Positions 1 through 7,421 are shown, counted from the first letter of the stretch. The stretch is 9,422 bases of DNA from EX4572-165 sp964581795 (GCA_964581795.1 CAZOPW010000066.1:1-9422), one strand, 5' to 3'. Notes: generated from the letters alone by a model not told the origin. Numbers and translations are program-made.

Positions 1-64
1 TAGTTCAATATTTTAGGTTCAATTCTTTTTTTCGCGCATCCCATCCTTAAAAAAAGAAAAATGA

Positions 65-95
65 TTCATCCCCTAATTATCTATTTCGGGATGAA
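65..95. repeat. 8-bp inverted repeat upstream of the slipin promoter
   Basis: TTCATCCC at 65-72 is the exact reverse complement of GGGATGAA at 88-95, with a 15-base AT-rich loop. A further CATCCC lies at 37-42, so the right arm could pair with either copy. The element sits 18-48 bases upstream of the presumed TATA box, so it is either an operator or the 3' end structure of a transcript entering from the left. The function is not known from sequence. Confidence 0.4.
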
Positions 96-99
96 GCCA

Positions 100-120
100 C
101 CAATTGGCAAACATTTAAAA
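100..120 (+). promoter_or_regulatory. Putative promoter of the slipin-nfeD operon
   Basis: ATTTAAAA at 113-120 resembles an archaeal TATA box. A start about 25 bases downstream would give a very short leader that could just include GAGG at 144-147, seven bases before the slipin ATG. The self-complementary CCAATTGG at 100-107 lies just upstream, near where TFB would contact DNA, and could be an operator. The TATA box and start site are inferred from position only. Confidence 0.4.
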
Positions 121-154
121 GGAAATAATTTCTTTTTATCTAAGAGGAATTCTA

Positions 155-916
155 ATGATAATACCAATTTTGGTAGTAGTTCTTTTGTTTTTTATGCTGG
201 TGTTAGCCTCATCGATTAAGATCATGGCTGAGTATCAACGAATTGTAATCTTCCGTTTGGGACGGTTACAAGGAATTAAAGGTCCAGGACTAGTTTTCAT
301 TATTCCGATTATTGATTCTATCATGAAACTTGATTTGCGAACCCGAGTGATTGATGTGCCAAAACAACGAGTGATAACTGAGGATAATGTTACGGTTGAT
401 GTAGATGCAGTGGTCTATTTTCGTGTCGTAGACCCAGAAAAAGCAGTTGTAGAAGTTCAACGATACGACGTGGCAACAGGTCTTCAAGCACAAACCACAT
501 TACGAGATGTATTAGGCCGACAAGATCTTGATGAGTTGTTATCTAATCGTGAGGAACTCAATAAAAGTCTTCAAACAATTATTGATAATGCAACTGATCC
601 TTGGGGGATTAAGGTTTCAGCTGTTACTATTCGTGATGTTTCTATTCCTGATTCAATGCTTCGTGCTCTTGCAAAACAAGCTGAAGCAGAACGAGAAAAA
701 CGAAGTCGGTTTATTATTGCAGAGGGAGAATATCAAGCTTCGAAACGGATGACAGATGCGGCTAAATTATATGAAAAAACTCCAATGGCATTGCGATTAC
801 GAGAACTACAAACATTAGCTGAAATTTCTCGTGAAGGAAACCTGATCATTGTTCCTGGAGGAGACATTGGAAGGGTTGCTGGTATAGCAAAGGCAGTGAA
901 TATGGAGAAAAAATGA
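155..916 (+). CDS. Slipin/stomatin-type SPFH-domain membrane protein
   Basis: This 253-residue membrane protein belongs to the SPFH/band-7 family. Residues 1-24 form one N-terminal hydrophobic segment. The SPFH domain covers about 25-185, with the family-typical stretches EYQRIVIFRLGR (26-37), GPGL, and DLRTRVIDVPKQ (60-71). A charged, Ala/Glu-rich coiled-coil segment follows (about 168-205). The C-terminal hydrophobic patch NLIIVPGG (229-236) sits where the Pyrococcus stomatin PH1511 is cut by its partner NfeD protease (family knowledge). The ATG is chosen because GAGG lies seven bases upstream and the membrane segment starts at once. Its TGA overlaps the nfeD ATG in an ATGA junction, which implies translational coupling. 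Homologues oligomerise in membranes; the exact role in archaea is unsettled. The length is normal for short prokaryotic slipins. Confidence 0.93.
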   Translation: MIIPILVVVLLFFMLVLASSIKIMAEYQRIVIFRLGRLQGIKGPGLVFIIPIIDSIMKLDLRTRVIDVPKQRVITEDNVTVDVDAVVYFRVVDPEKAVVEVQRYDVATGLQAQTTLRDVLGRQDLDELLSNREELNKSLQTIIDNATDPWGIKVSAVTIRDVSIPDSMLRALAKQAEAEREKRSRFIIAEGEYQASKRMTDAAKLYEKTPMALRLRELQTLAEISREGNLIIVPGGDIGRVAGIAKAVNMEKK

Positions 917-2235
917 GCAAGAAGGCTCTGCTTTTTTTCTTTCTTTTTTTTATTCTTTTATGTCAACCTCTGGTTCAATGTGCTTCTGATGATGAGGTTG
1001 TTCTTGTTAAGATTTCAGGAACAATTGATGAATCCACGGTTGAAATCGTCAAGGATTCTTTTCAGATGGCAAAATCAAGGAATGCTGAAGCAATTGCTCT
1101 TCTTCTTGAGACTCCAGGTGGTGGTCTTGATCAAACCTTTCGAATTGAAGAAATGATTTCTTCAAATGAAATCCCTGTGATTGGGTTTGTATATCCCACT
1201 GGAGCTGCTTCTTGGTCTGCAGGAACCTTTATTTTAATGAGCACCCACCTTGCAGCAATGGCTGATTTTAGTGTGATAGGATCTTGCCAACCAGTTCAGG
1301 TGACACCAACAGGTACTGAATTAATTAATGATTCAAAAACGATTAATGCATTAGTCAGCTGGATTCAGGAAAGAGCTAATAAATATAATAGAAATGAAAC
1401 ACTTGCTAAAGAATTCGTTACTAAAAATCGTAACGTGAATGCAACAGATGCATTGCAGTTTGGCGTTATTGAATATACTGCTACAGATATTAACTCATTA
1501 CTCCAACAAGTTGATGGAACAATAGTAAATACAGTTACGGGGAATATCTCTTTATCTGTTGAAAATGCATCTCTTATACTGTATAATCCACCATTGCAAA
1601 TTCAATTCTTTCAATTTATTTCTAACCCGTTGCTTACTTCACTCCTTTTAATGTTAGGTATTTTTGCATTAATCTTTGGAATTTCAGCTCCGGGTTTCGG
1701 TGCTGAAGTCTTTGGAGTAATCGCGATAGTGTTATCATTAGCTGGGTCGGGTTTTGCGATTTCTGAATTAAGTCTTCTTTTTTTAGTATTAGGTGGAATT
1801 CTTTTACTCTTGGAATTATTAGTTATTCCAGGATTTGGTGTTGTTGGTATTGGGGGAGTGATATCTTTATTTATTGGAGCGATATTTCTTGTTCCAACAT
1901 ATGCAACTCGTGAATGGGTGATAAAAACGGCTTGGATAGATTCGATTATACTTGTCCTTCTTGTGTTTGTGGCATTATTTGCCGGGTTTTTTATTTTTTT
2001 ACTGTATAAAGTTCTTGAAGTAAGAAGGAAAAAGCAGGCGATTGGTATTTTTGAAGGTGAAACAGCTGAAACGATTGATGAAATTGGTCCAGATCAGCCG
2101 GGTTACGTTCGGTTCAGAGGGGAACTATGGAAAGCAAAATCAGATATGTTCATACCGGTTGGAACTAAGGTGACTATTGAGAAGAAAGATGGCGCGGTAT
2201 TAACGGTTCATGCTACAGAAGAGGAGAAAATATAA
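913..2235 (+). CDS. nfeD: NfeD-family membrane-bound serine protease (ClpP-like, full-length)
   Basis: This 440-residue protein is a full-length NfeD (NfeD1b type). Residues 1-23 look like a signal peptide. The ClpP-like protease domain spans about 27-220. Ser102, in the SAGTF motif, is the expected nucleophile and Lys142 (DSKTINAL) the expected general base, by analogy with the Ser97/Lys138 dyad of Pyrococcus PH1510. GIFALIFGISAPGFGAE begins a block of about five membrane segments (roughly 237-256, 263-285, 287-304, 308-328 and 341-367). A small OB-fold NfeD domain closes the protein (about 377-435, with GYVRFRGELWKA). The protease domain should face the cell exterior. Its ATG overlaps the slipin stop, with GGAG just upstream. 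In the Pyrococcus pair the protease cuts the stomatin C-terminus; the same relation is inferred here. The extreme 5' coding region is very T-rich because of the signal peptide, but the frame is intact. Confidence 0.93.
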   Translation: MSKKALLFFFLFFILLCQPLVQCASDDEVVLVKISGTIDESTVEIVKDSFQMAKSRNAEAIALLLETPGGGLDQTFRIEEMISSNEIPVIGFVYPTGAASWSAGTFILMSTHLAAMADFSVIGSCQPVQVTPTGTELINDSKTINALVSWIQERANKYNRNETLAKEFVTKNRNVNATDALQFGVIEYTATDINSLLQQVDGTIVNTVTGNISLSVENASLILYNPPLQIQFFQFISNPLLTSLLLMLGIFALIFGISAPGFGAEVFGVIAIVLSLAGSGFAISELSLLFLVLGGILLLLELLVIPGFGVVGIGGVISLFIGAIFLVPTYATREWVIKTAWIDSIILVLLVFVALFAGFFIFLLYKVLEVRRKKQAIGIFEGETAETIDEIGPDQPGYVRFRGELWKAKSDMFIPVGTKVTIEKKDGAVLTVHATEEEKI

Positions 2236-2259
2236 GTACAAACATTAATTTACCTCTTC
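2218..2259 (+). terminator. Weak stem around the nfeD stop codon and a pyrimidine tract
   Basis: GAAGAGG at 2218-2224, the last codons of nfeD, is complementary to CCTCTTC at 2253-2259, with the stop codon in a 28-base loop. A pyrimidine run (2253-2269) with few consecutive T bases follows. This could slow or end transcription between nfeD and the RNase gene, but the long loop makes the structure weak and read-through is equally plausible. Confidence 0.2.
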
Positions 2260-2283
2260 CTCCTTTCCCGGCGTGATACAGTT

Positions 2284-3525
2284 ATGGACGATGATTTACA
2301 AATCCGTTTTCTTGGTGGTAGTAGTAAAGTCGGAAGCTTAGCTATGCTTCTTGAGACAAAGGGAAAACAATTCCTTTTTGACTATGGTATGACACCAAGT
2401 AAACCACCGGAAGTTCCTTTGCCTGCTCCTCCAGTGGATGCAATGTTTCTCTCTCATGCTCATCTTGATCATTCTGGGATGACTCCATTGCTCTGTGAAC
2501 ATGATACAATACCAATGTTTACCACGAATTTAACTGGAGTTATCAGTAATCTATTGCATAAAGATTCTATTAAAATTGCACAATCTGAAGGGTATGCGAA
2601 ACCGTATTCTAGTGGAGATATTCGTAGGGCAAAACATAGTGTGAAACCAGTTAAACCTGGTAAGAAAAAACAGATTGATGACATTCTTGTAAAATTTCAT
2701 TCTGCTGGACACATCCCGGGATCTCTTATGATTGAACTTGTTGGATCAAAACGGTTTTTATTCACAGGGGATTTCAATACGATTGACACTCATTTGGTAA
2801 AAGGGACAAAACCAGTAGAGTGTGATGTGTTATGTATGGAAGGAACATATGCAGGACGAAATCATCCAAAGGCTCGAAAAGACCTTGAACAAGATTTTAG
2901 AGATAAAGTTGAAGAGGTAATTGGTCGGGGTGGAAAAGTTGTTCTTCCTGCGTTTGCAGTGTCTCGTTCTCAGGAGCTTGCAATGATCCTTCGTAAAATG
3001 GGGTTAAATGTTTGGTATGATGGTATGGGAAGAAAAGTGTCTAAAATTTTTCTTAAACATGCTGAATTCTTACGGAATCCCGGTGAATTAAAAAAAGCGT
3101 TGGATCAGATGAATTTTGTCCGCTCTGATCATGGTCGTAAACTAGCGTTGAATGCTGATGTTATTATAACATCGAGTGGTATGATGGATGGCGGGCCAGT
3201 GTTACATTATATGAACAAGTTAAAGGATAATCCAAAAAATGCAGTTCTTCTCACTGGTTATCAAGTGGAAGGAACTAATAGTCGCTTGTTAGTTGACGAG
3301 GGACAGCTTGATTTTTATGGTGTGAAAGAGAAAATTTCTTGTGAAGTTGAGTATTTCGATTTTTCGGGACATGCGGGTCATAATGAATTAGTGGATTTTG
3401 CTAGAAAATGCAATCCAGAAAAAATTATATTAATGCATAGCGATGCTCGTGAAGCATTACAAGCTCCCTTACAAGACTTTGCTGAGGTATTAACACCGCA
3501 GGATGGAGAAGAAATTATTGTTTGA
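2284..3525 (+). CDS. CPSF-like metallo-beta-lactamase/beta-CASP ribonuclease (aCPSF2/YSH1 type)
   Basis: This 413-residue protein is a predicted RNA nuclease of the beta-CASP branch of the metallo-beta-lactamase fold. The metal-binding motifs are all present: HAHLDH (58-63), His143 in AGHIPGS, and Asp163 in TGDF. Beta-CASP motif A is Glu186 in MEGTY, motif B is His363 in SGHAGH, and motif C is His385 in LMHSD. The SSGMMDGGP loop (297-305) is also typical. There are no N-terminal KH domains, so it is not the roughly 640-residue termination nuclease aCPSF1/FttA. Length and motifs suit the archaeal aCPSF2 group, which includes RNA exo- or endonucleases; aRNase J is the other possibility. GTGAT at 2273-2277, six bases before the ATG, supports the start. 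It lies 48 bp after nfeD and 121 bp before aRF1, suggesting an RNA-turnover role beside a translation factor. Confidence 0.92.
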   Translation: MDDDLQIRFLGGSSKVGSLAMLLETKGKQFLFDYGMTPSKPPEVPLPAPPVDAMFLSHAHLDHSGMTPLLCEHDTIPMFTTNLTGVISNLLHKDSIKIAQSEGYAKPYSSGDIRRAKHSVKPVKPGKKKQIDDILVKFHSAGHIPGSLMIELVGSKRFLFTGDFNTIDTHLVKGTKPVECDVLCMEGTYAGRNHPKARKDLEQDFRDKVEEVIGRGGKVVLPAFAVSRSQELAMILRKMGLNVWYDGMGRKVSKIFLKHAEFLRNPGELKKALDQMNFVRSDHGRKLALNADVIITSSGMMDGGPVLHYMNKLKDNPKNAVLLTGYQVEGTNSRLLVDEGQLDFYGVKEKISCEVEYFDFSGHAGHNELVDFARKCNPEKIILMHSDAREALQAPLQDFAEVLTPQDGEEIIV

Positions 3526-3538
3526 TAAATTCTTTCTA

Positions 3539-3575
3539 ATCATTCCTTCATTGAATTATGATGATAAGGAATGGT
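3539..3575 (+). repeat. Imperfect hairpin between the RNase and aRF1 genes
   Basis: The arm 3541-3551 (CATTCCTTCAT) pairs with 3561-3573. Seven base pairs (CATTCCT with AGGAATG) and four more (TCAT with ATGA) are separated by a two-base bulge at 3565-3566. The loop is nine bases, and a T-G and an A-T pair extend the outer end. It begins 14 bases after the RNase stop codon, so it could mark or protect the 3' end of the RNase mRNA. It could also be an operator for the aRF1 promoter just downstream. No long T-run follows directly. Confidence 0.45.
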
Positions 3576-3582
3576 AGTTACG

Positions 3583-3638
3583 TATACTATTATTTCCAGA
3601 TTTAAGAGAACGATTGAAATAAGGATGTGAATAAGGAG
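3583..3638 (+). promoter_or_regulatory. Possible aRF1 promoter and ribosome-binding site
   Basis: TATACTAT at 3583-3590 is a plausible TATA box that would give a leader of about 35 bases; TTTAAG at 3601-3606 is a weaker alternative. AAGGAG at 3633-3638 is a clear Shine-Dalgarno sequence eight bases before the ATG. The ribosome-binding site is well supported. The choice of TATA box is inference. Confidence 0.35.
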
Positions 3639-3646
3639 AAAAAAAC

Positions 3647-4897
3647 ATGGTTGAGTTAACCCAACGACAGAAATATGATTTGAAACGGCAATTAGAGGAA
3701 TTACGGGCTTGCAAAGGAAGACATACTGAGTTGATTTCTTTATATATTCCGCCTTCAAAGCAAATTTCAGATGTAACGTCCTATTTGAAAAATGAACTCT
3801 CTGAATCGCAAAATATTAAGTCAAAGCAAACACGGAAAAATGTATTGTCTGCAATTGAATCAATCATGAGTAGATTAAAGACTTTCAAACAACTACCTGA
3901 AAATGGACTGGTGTTTTTTGTTGGTCACAAAAGTGTTGGTGCAGATCAAACGGAGATGGTTGCCTATGTTATCGAACCACCGTTGGAAATTCAAACATTT
4001 TTGTATCGATGTGATTCTGAGTTTTATTTAGAACCGATTGAAAATATGCTTGCTGAAAAGGAAGTCTATGGTTTATTATTGATTGATCGGCGTGAATGCA
4101 CAGTTGGAATTCTTCGGGGAAATCGGGTTGATTTACTAAAATATATGACATCTCAAGTGCCAGGTAAACATGGTAAGGGAGGACAATCTCAACGACGTTT
4201 TGAACGATTAACTGAAATTGCCGCTCATGAATGGTTTCAGAAATGTGGTGAGAAAGTAAGTGAGATATTATTAAATGAAAAGGATATCAAAGGAGTATTT
4301 GTTGGTGGCCCTGGTCCAACAAAGAAATATTTTGTTGATGAGGAATATTTACATTATGAAATCCAAAATAAAATCGTTGATATGTTTGATACAGGATATA
4401 CTGATGAATTTGGCTTACGAGAACTTGTTTCTACTGCATCAGAAACCATGTCAGAATTAAAAATCGCAAAAGAAAAAAAAGTGATGAAACGGTTTTTAAA
4501 AGAAATAACGAAAGGAAATCAAAGTCTAGCATTGTATGGGGAAGATCAGATTCGGAAAGCTCTGCAAATGGGGGCTGTTGATACGTTACTTTTAGCTGAG
4601 GATTTACGAAGATATCGGGTAACATTAACGTGTCCAACCTGTGAGTATACAGAACAGCGAACGTATAAAGAAGATGAACTCGATGGAGATTTTGAACCAC
4701 CAAGATGTTCTGAATGTGAGACTCCAACTCAAATGGAAATATCTGAAAAAATTGATTTAATTGATGAATTATCTGAACTTGCTGAAAACACTAGTGCTGA
4801 GGTGTATTTGATCTCTCAGAATAGTGAAGAAGGTGACTCACTAGTTTCGGCGTTTAATGGTGTTGCGGCAATCACTCGGTATCCTCTTGAGTTGTAA
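3647..4897 (+). CDS. prf1: Peptide chain release factor aRF1
   Basis: This is the archaeal class-1 release factor, which reads all three stop codons and triggers peptidyl-tRNA hydrolysis on the ribosome. At 416 residues it is normal for the family. The N-terminal domain carries NIKS (56-59) and YRCDSEF (120-126), the stop-codon recognition motifs. The middle domain carries KHGKGGQSQRRFERL, with the catalytic GGQ at 178-180. The C-terminal domain includes GGPGPTKKYF (220-229) and a mini-domain with paired cysteines, CPTC (329-332) and CSEC (354-357), that could bind zinc. In archaea it works with aEF1A and, with Pelota and ABCE1, in the wider termination and recycling pathway. The ATG follows AAGGAG at good spacing. 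The gene seems to be its own unit: promoter-like DNA lies upstream and a strong A/T hairpin downstream. No motif is missing. Confidence 0.98.
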   Translation: MVELTQRQKYDLKRQLEELRACKGRHTELISLYIPPSKQISDVTSYLKNELSESQNIKSKQTRKNVLSAIESIMSRLKTFKQLPENGLVFFVGHKSVGADQTEMVAYVIEPPLEIQTFLYRCDSEFYLEPIENMLAEKEVYGLLLIDRRECTVGILRGNRVDLLKYMTSQVPGKHGKGGQSQRRFERLTEIAAHEWFQKCGEKVSEILLNEKDIKGVFVGGPGPTKKYFVDEEYLHYEIQNKIVDMFDTGYTDEFGLRELVSTASETMSELKIAKEKKVMKRFLKEITKGNQSLALYGEDQIRKALQMGAVDTLLLAEDLRRYRVTLTCPTCEYTEQRTYKEDELDGDFEPPRCSECETPTQMEISEKIDLIDELSELAENTSAEVYLISQNSEEGDSLVSAFNGVAAITRYPLEL

Positions 4898-4909
4898 TTA
4901 AAAAGAAGT

Positions 4910-4937
4910 ATTATTTTTATGACGTAATAAAAATAAT
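4910..4937 (+). terminator. prf1: Perfect 11-bp all-A/T hairpin after aRF1
   Basis: ATTATTTTTAT at 4910-4920 is the exact reverse complement of ATAAAAATAAT at 4927-4937, around the loop GACGTA. It starts 13 bases after the aRF1 stop codon. The left arm has a run of five T and the right arm a run of five A, so it reads the same on both strands. Archaeal termination depends mainly on T-runs, so a terminator is the simplest reading. The symmetric form also permits a DNA-binding site. Confidence 0.5.
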
Positions 4938-4985
4938 TGATTTCTAGGGTCAAGCAATAGGAGTATTTACATGTTATGATAGTTT

Positions 4986-5030
4986 AAACCGATGGTTTTA
5001 TAAATATTGAAATATATTATTAAGATTGGT
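4986..5030 (+). promoter_or_regulatory. Promoter of the OPT transporter operon with an overlapping dyad
   Basis: TTTATAAA at 4997-5004 is the best TATA box in the window. A start about 26 bases downstream would leave a leader of roughly ten bases with no convincing Shine-Dalgarno sequence. The second AT-rich element, AATATATTA (5010-5018), would even give a leaderless start. The dyad AAACC-GAT-GGTTT at 4986-4998 covers the BRE position and the first bases of the TATA box, as expected for an operator that blocks TFB/TBP. No repressor is identified. Confidence 0.5.
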
Positions 5031-5038
5031 AATTTACG

Positions 5039-7078
5039 ATGACATCTCGAGAGGACTTTAAATCGTTTATACCGGCCAGTAAGAAAATACCGGAACTTAC
5101 AATTAAAGCCGTACTGGTTGGTGCATTACTTGCAATTATTTTAGGATCAGCGAACGCTTATCTTGGTTTGTATGCTGGAATGACTGTTTCAGCTGTTATA
5201 CCTGGTGCAGTCATGGCATTTGCTTTGTTAAGACCATTTAAAGGAACAATTCTTGAAGTAAACATTGGTATGATGGGGGCAGCTGCTGGTGAAGCATTGG
5301 CTGCTGGTGTGATTTTCACCATTCCTGCTATTGTTCTTCTTGGAACATGGTCTGAAATTCATTATCTTGAAACCACAATTATTGCTGCCTTAGGGGGAAT
5401 ACTTGGTGTATTATGGATGGTGCCTCTTCGAAGAGCACTTATCATTAAAACTGATTTGCCTTTCCCCGAAGGTGTTGCTGTCGCTGCAGTGCTAACGACA
5501 ACTGTTGGTGATGAGACAACATCAAAAAAGGATGCTGCAGGAGTTAGTGGCATTTGGTTACTTGTTGGTGTCACTGTTGCAGGATTATTAAAATTCGGTC
5601 AAACTGCGTTGAAGGCATTCTCAAGTCAAATTCATGCAATTGTAAATATTGGAAAATTCAGTATAGGTGGCAGTGAAGAATCGGGAGTTCTTTATGGTGG
5701 AGTTGCAACGTCTCCAGCGCTTCTTGCAGTTGGCTGGATCATTGGTCCTAAGATTGCTTCATTTGTGTTTGTAGGAGGCCTTATTGGATGGGTGATTCTT
5801 GCACCATTAATTGCATTAGCCACGGGTCTTCCCACCCCGACAACTGGTTCTGAAATTACTGATGCTCTCGCGTTTGGTGCGGGGAACTTAGATATTGGAT
5901 CCCTAGTATGGGGATTCTATCAGATATGGGGAGATTACATTCGATATATCGGAGTCGGCGCCATGGTTGTTGGTGGACTCTGGACGATTTTTACGCTTCG
6001 AAGCAATTTAGCTTCAGGTATTAAAGAAGCAATAGCGGGATTAACTGGCGGCCAGGTTGATGTGAAGAAACGAACTGATCAGGATTTGAATTTTAAATTT
6101 GTGTTTCTTGCAATAGGTGCGTTGACAATTCCTGTGTTTTTGTTGTATGCTTGGATTTCAAATGAATGGATTGTATCAGGTATCATGGCTGTGTTTGCTA
6201 TTTTATTTGCGTTTATTGCCAGTGCAATCGCTGGGTATATGGCAGGACTTTTAGGTTCATCAAACAATCCGATTAGTGGTGTCACTGTTTCAGTGTTATT
6301 GATTACCTCCTTGATTCTCCTTGGTTTTGGTCTCTCTGGAGACGTTGGTGCATATGGTGTTGCCGTTCTAATTGCAGCTGTGATTTGTTGTGCTGCAGCT
6401 ATTTCAGGGGACGTCTTGCAGTCGATGACTTGTGGACAAATGATTGGGGCAACACCAAAAAATCAACAGGTTGCAGAAATGATTGGTGTACTTTCAGCGG
6501 CACCAATTCTAGCTCTTGTTGTTTCAGCACTTGATCAAGCATATCATATAGGAAGTACAAATCTTCCTGCTCCGCAAGCGTTTCTGATGAGTGGAATCGT
6601 GAAAGGTGTGCTCGGCGGTGAAATGGTGTGGCCATTTGTTATTGCAGGTATGGTCCTTGCCTTTGTCCTTATTTTAATTGATTTACCGGTTCTTCCAGTT
6701 GCGATTGGTATTTATTTACCATTCACACTTGCCATTCCGATTTTTAGTGGTGGAATTGTTCGTCATTTCACAAATAACCAGATTGAAAAGAAGTTTGGTT
6801 CTGCTGAAGAAGAACAAGTAAGTGAATGGGAACTAGCGATTAAACAAACAGATGTGAAACCGAAAGAAAAGATTATTAGGACTGGTTTGCTTTTGACTGC
6901 GGGATTAATTGCAGGAGAAGCATTAACTGGAGTAATAGTGGCATTCTTAATTATCGCGGGTATTAATCTAGCTATCTTTGATTTCGCTCCGATTTTACCG
7001 GGTTTACTCCTTTGGTTGTTTGTCGCACTCCTCTTGTTCTACATCCCATTGAGGGAAATATTTGCTAATGAAGAGTAA
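5039..7078 (+). CDS. OPT-family oligopeptide-type transporter
   Basis: This 679-residue polytopic membrane protein belongs to the OPT superfamily of prokaryotic putative oligopeptide transporters. The conserved N-terminus is present: PELTIKAVLVGALLAIILGSANAYLGL (18-44), then MTVSAVIPG. Other family blocks are GEALAAGVIFTIPA (84-97), LPFPEGVAVAAVL (140-152), ATSPALLAVGWIIGP (223-237), LGSSNNPISGVTV (405-417), and SGDVLQSMTCGQMIGATPKNQQ (456-477). LDLP-like and IYLPFTLAIPIFSGG segments (548-572) follow. Roughly 14-16 membrane spans are likely, with one long charged cytosolic-type loop (575-613). Members move peptides or metal-chelate compounds, usually with protons; the substrate here cannot be read from sequence. 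The ATG is placed by the start of family similarity and by the TATA position, since no good ribosome-binding site exists. Its 3' end overlaps the PqqD-like gene, implying joint expression. Confidence 0.93.
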   Translation: MTSREDFKSFIPASKKIPELTIKAVLVGALLAIILGSANAYLGLYAGMTVSAVIPGAVMAFALLRPFKGTILEVNIGMMGAAAGEALAAGVIFTIPAIVLLGTWSEIHYLETTIIAALGGILGVLWMVPLRRALIIKTDLPFPEGVAVAAVLTTTVGDETTSKKDAAGVSGIWLLVGVTVAGLLKFGQTALKAFSSQIHAIVNIGKFSIGGSEESGVLYGGVATSPALLAVGWIIGPKIASFVFVGGLIGWVILAPLIALATGLPTPTTGSEITDALAFGAGNLDIGSLVWGFYQIWGDYIRYIGVGAMVVGGLWTIFTLRSNLASGIKEAIAGLTGGQVDVKKRTDQDLNFKFVFLAIGALTIPVFLLYAWISNEWIVSGIMAVFAILFAFIASAIAGYMAGLLGSSNNPISGVTVSVLLITSLILLGFGLSGDVGAYGVAVLIAAVICCAAAISGDVLQSMTCGQMIGATPKNQQVAEMIGVLSAAPILALVVSALDQAYHIGSTNLPAPQAFLMSGIVKGVLGGEMVWPFVIAGMVLAFVLILIDLPVLPVAIGIYLPFTLAIPIFSGGIVRHFTNNQIEKKFGSAEEEQVSEWELAIKQTDVKPKEKIIRTGLLLTAGLIAGEALTGVIVAFLIIAGINLAIFDFAPILPGLLLWLFVALLLFYIPLREIFANEE

Positions 7079-7421
7079 ACAAACAGCACGCAAGCCAAGC
7101 ATTTCTGAATTTCTTTCTTACGTTCCAGTGAGAGCTAACTATGATTGGACGGTAGATGAGCAGGGGTTAGTTCACATTGAAGTACCGAAGTTTCAGAGTA
7201 CTATTGGAAAAAAGTTATGTCGATTACTTCGAAGGAAGGAAACGTTTACAGCAGATATGGATCGCTTGGGTTCAATTGTTTGGCTTCATTGTGATGGAAA
7301 AAAGACTGTTAAAGATATTTTACAAGTGTTAAAAGAGCAATGTAGTGATGAGAAAGATCTTGATCAACGATTGTTTTTGTTTTTACGACAAATGAACAAT
7401 TTGAATTATATCTTATATTAA
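7068..7421 (+). CDS. PqqD-like small protein (RRE-fold family)
   Basis: This 117-residue protein has a C-terminal PqqD-family domain (about 55-115) with the signature DRLGSIVWLHCDGKKTVKDI (65-84), followed by a helical RLFLFLRQMNNLNYI segment. The N-terminal half (about 10-45: VPVRANYDW, GLVHIEVP) is a small beta-rich extension seen in many stand-alone PqqD-like proteins. PqqD folds bind leader peptides in RiPP and PQQ maturation, but many genomic copies have no known partner. No radical SAM enzyme, PqqE or precursor peptide is visible nearby. The gene overlaps the transporter stop codon, so the two proteins are probably made together. The start is uncertain: ATG at 7068 is used here, but an in-frame TTG at 7062 has better spacing from GAGG at 7051-7054. 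No membrane segment or signal peptide is seen. Confidence 0.85.
   Translation: MKSKQTARKPSISEFLSYVPVRANYDWTVDEQGLVHIEVPKFQSTIGKKLCRLLRRKETFTADMDRLGSIVWLHCDGKKTVKDILQVLKEQCSDEKDLDQRLFLFLRQMNNLNYILY

Noticed and set aside
16..30. tRNA T-loop-like GGTTCAATTC at the left edge
   Set aside because: The flanking bases cannot form a five-base T-stem, and a T-run follows immediately instead of an acceptor stem.
931..962. Possible frameshift in the T-rich start of nfeD
   Set aside because: The frame is continuous and the T-runs encode the Phe/Leu core of a normal signal peptide.
976..987. Possible lipoprotein signal (LVQC) in NfeD
   Set aside because: Gln at the position before Cys does not fit the lipobox, so a plain signal peptide or anchor is more likely.
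4431..4727. 98-residue open frame on the minus strand
   Set aside because: It is antisense to aRF1 across its conserved C-terminal domain and shows no family similarity.
4960..4990. Tiny upstream reading frames before the transporter (ATG-TTA-TGA and ATG-ATA-GTT-TAA)
   Set aside because: They are two and three codons long and lie upstream of the probable transcription start, so they would not be in the mRNA.
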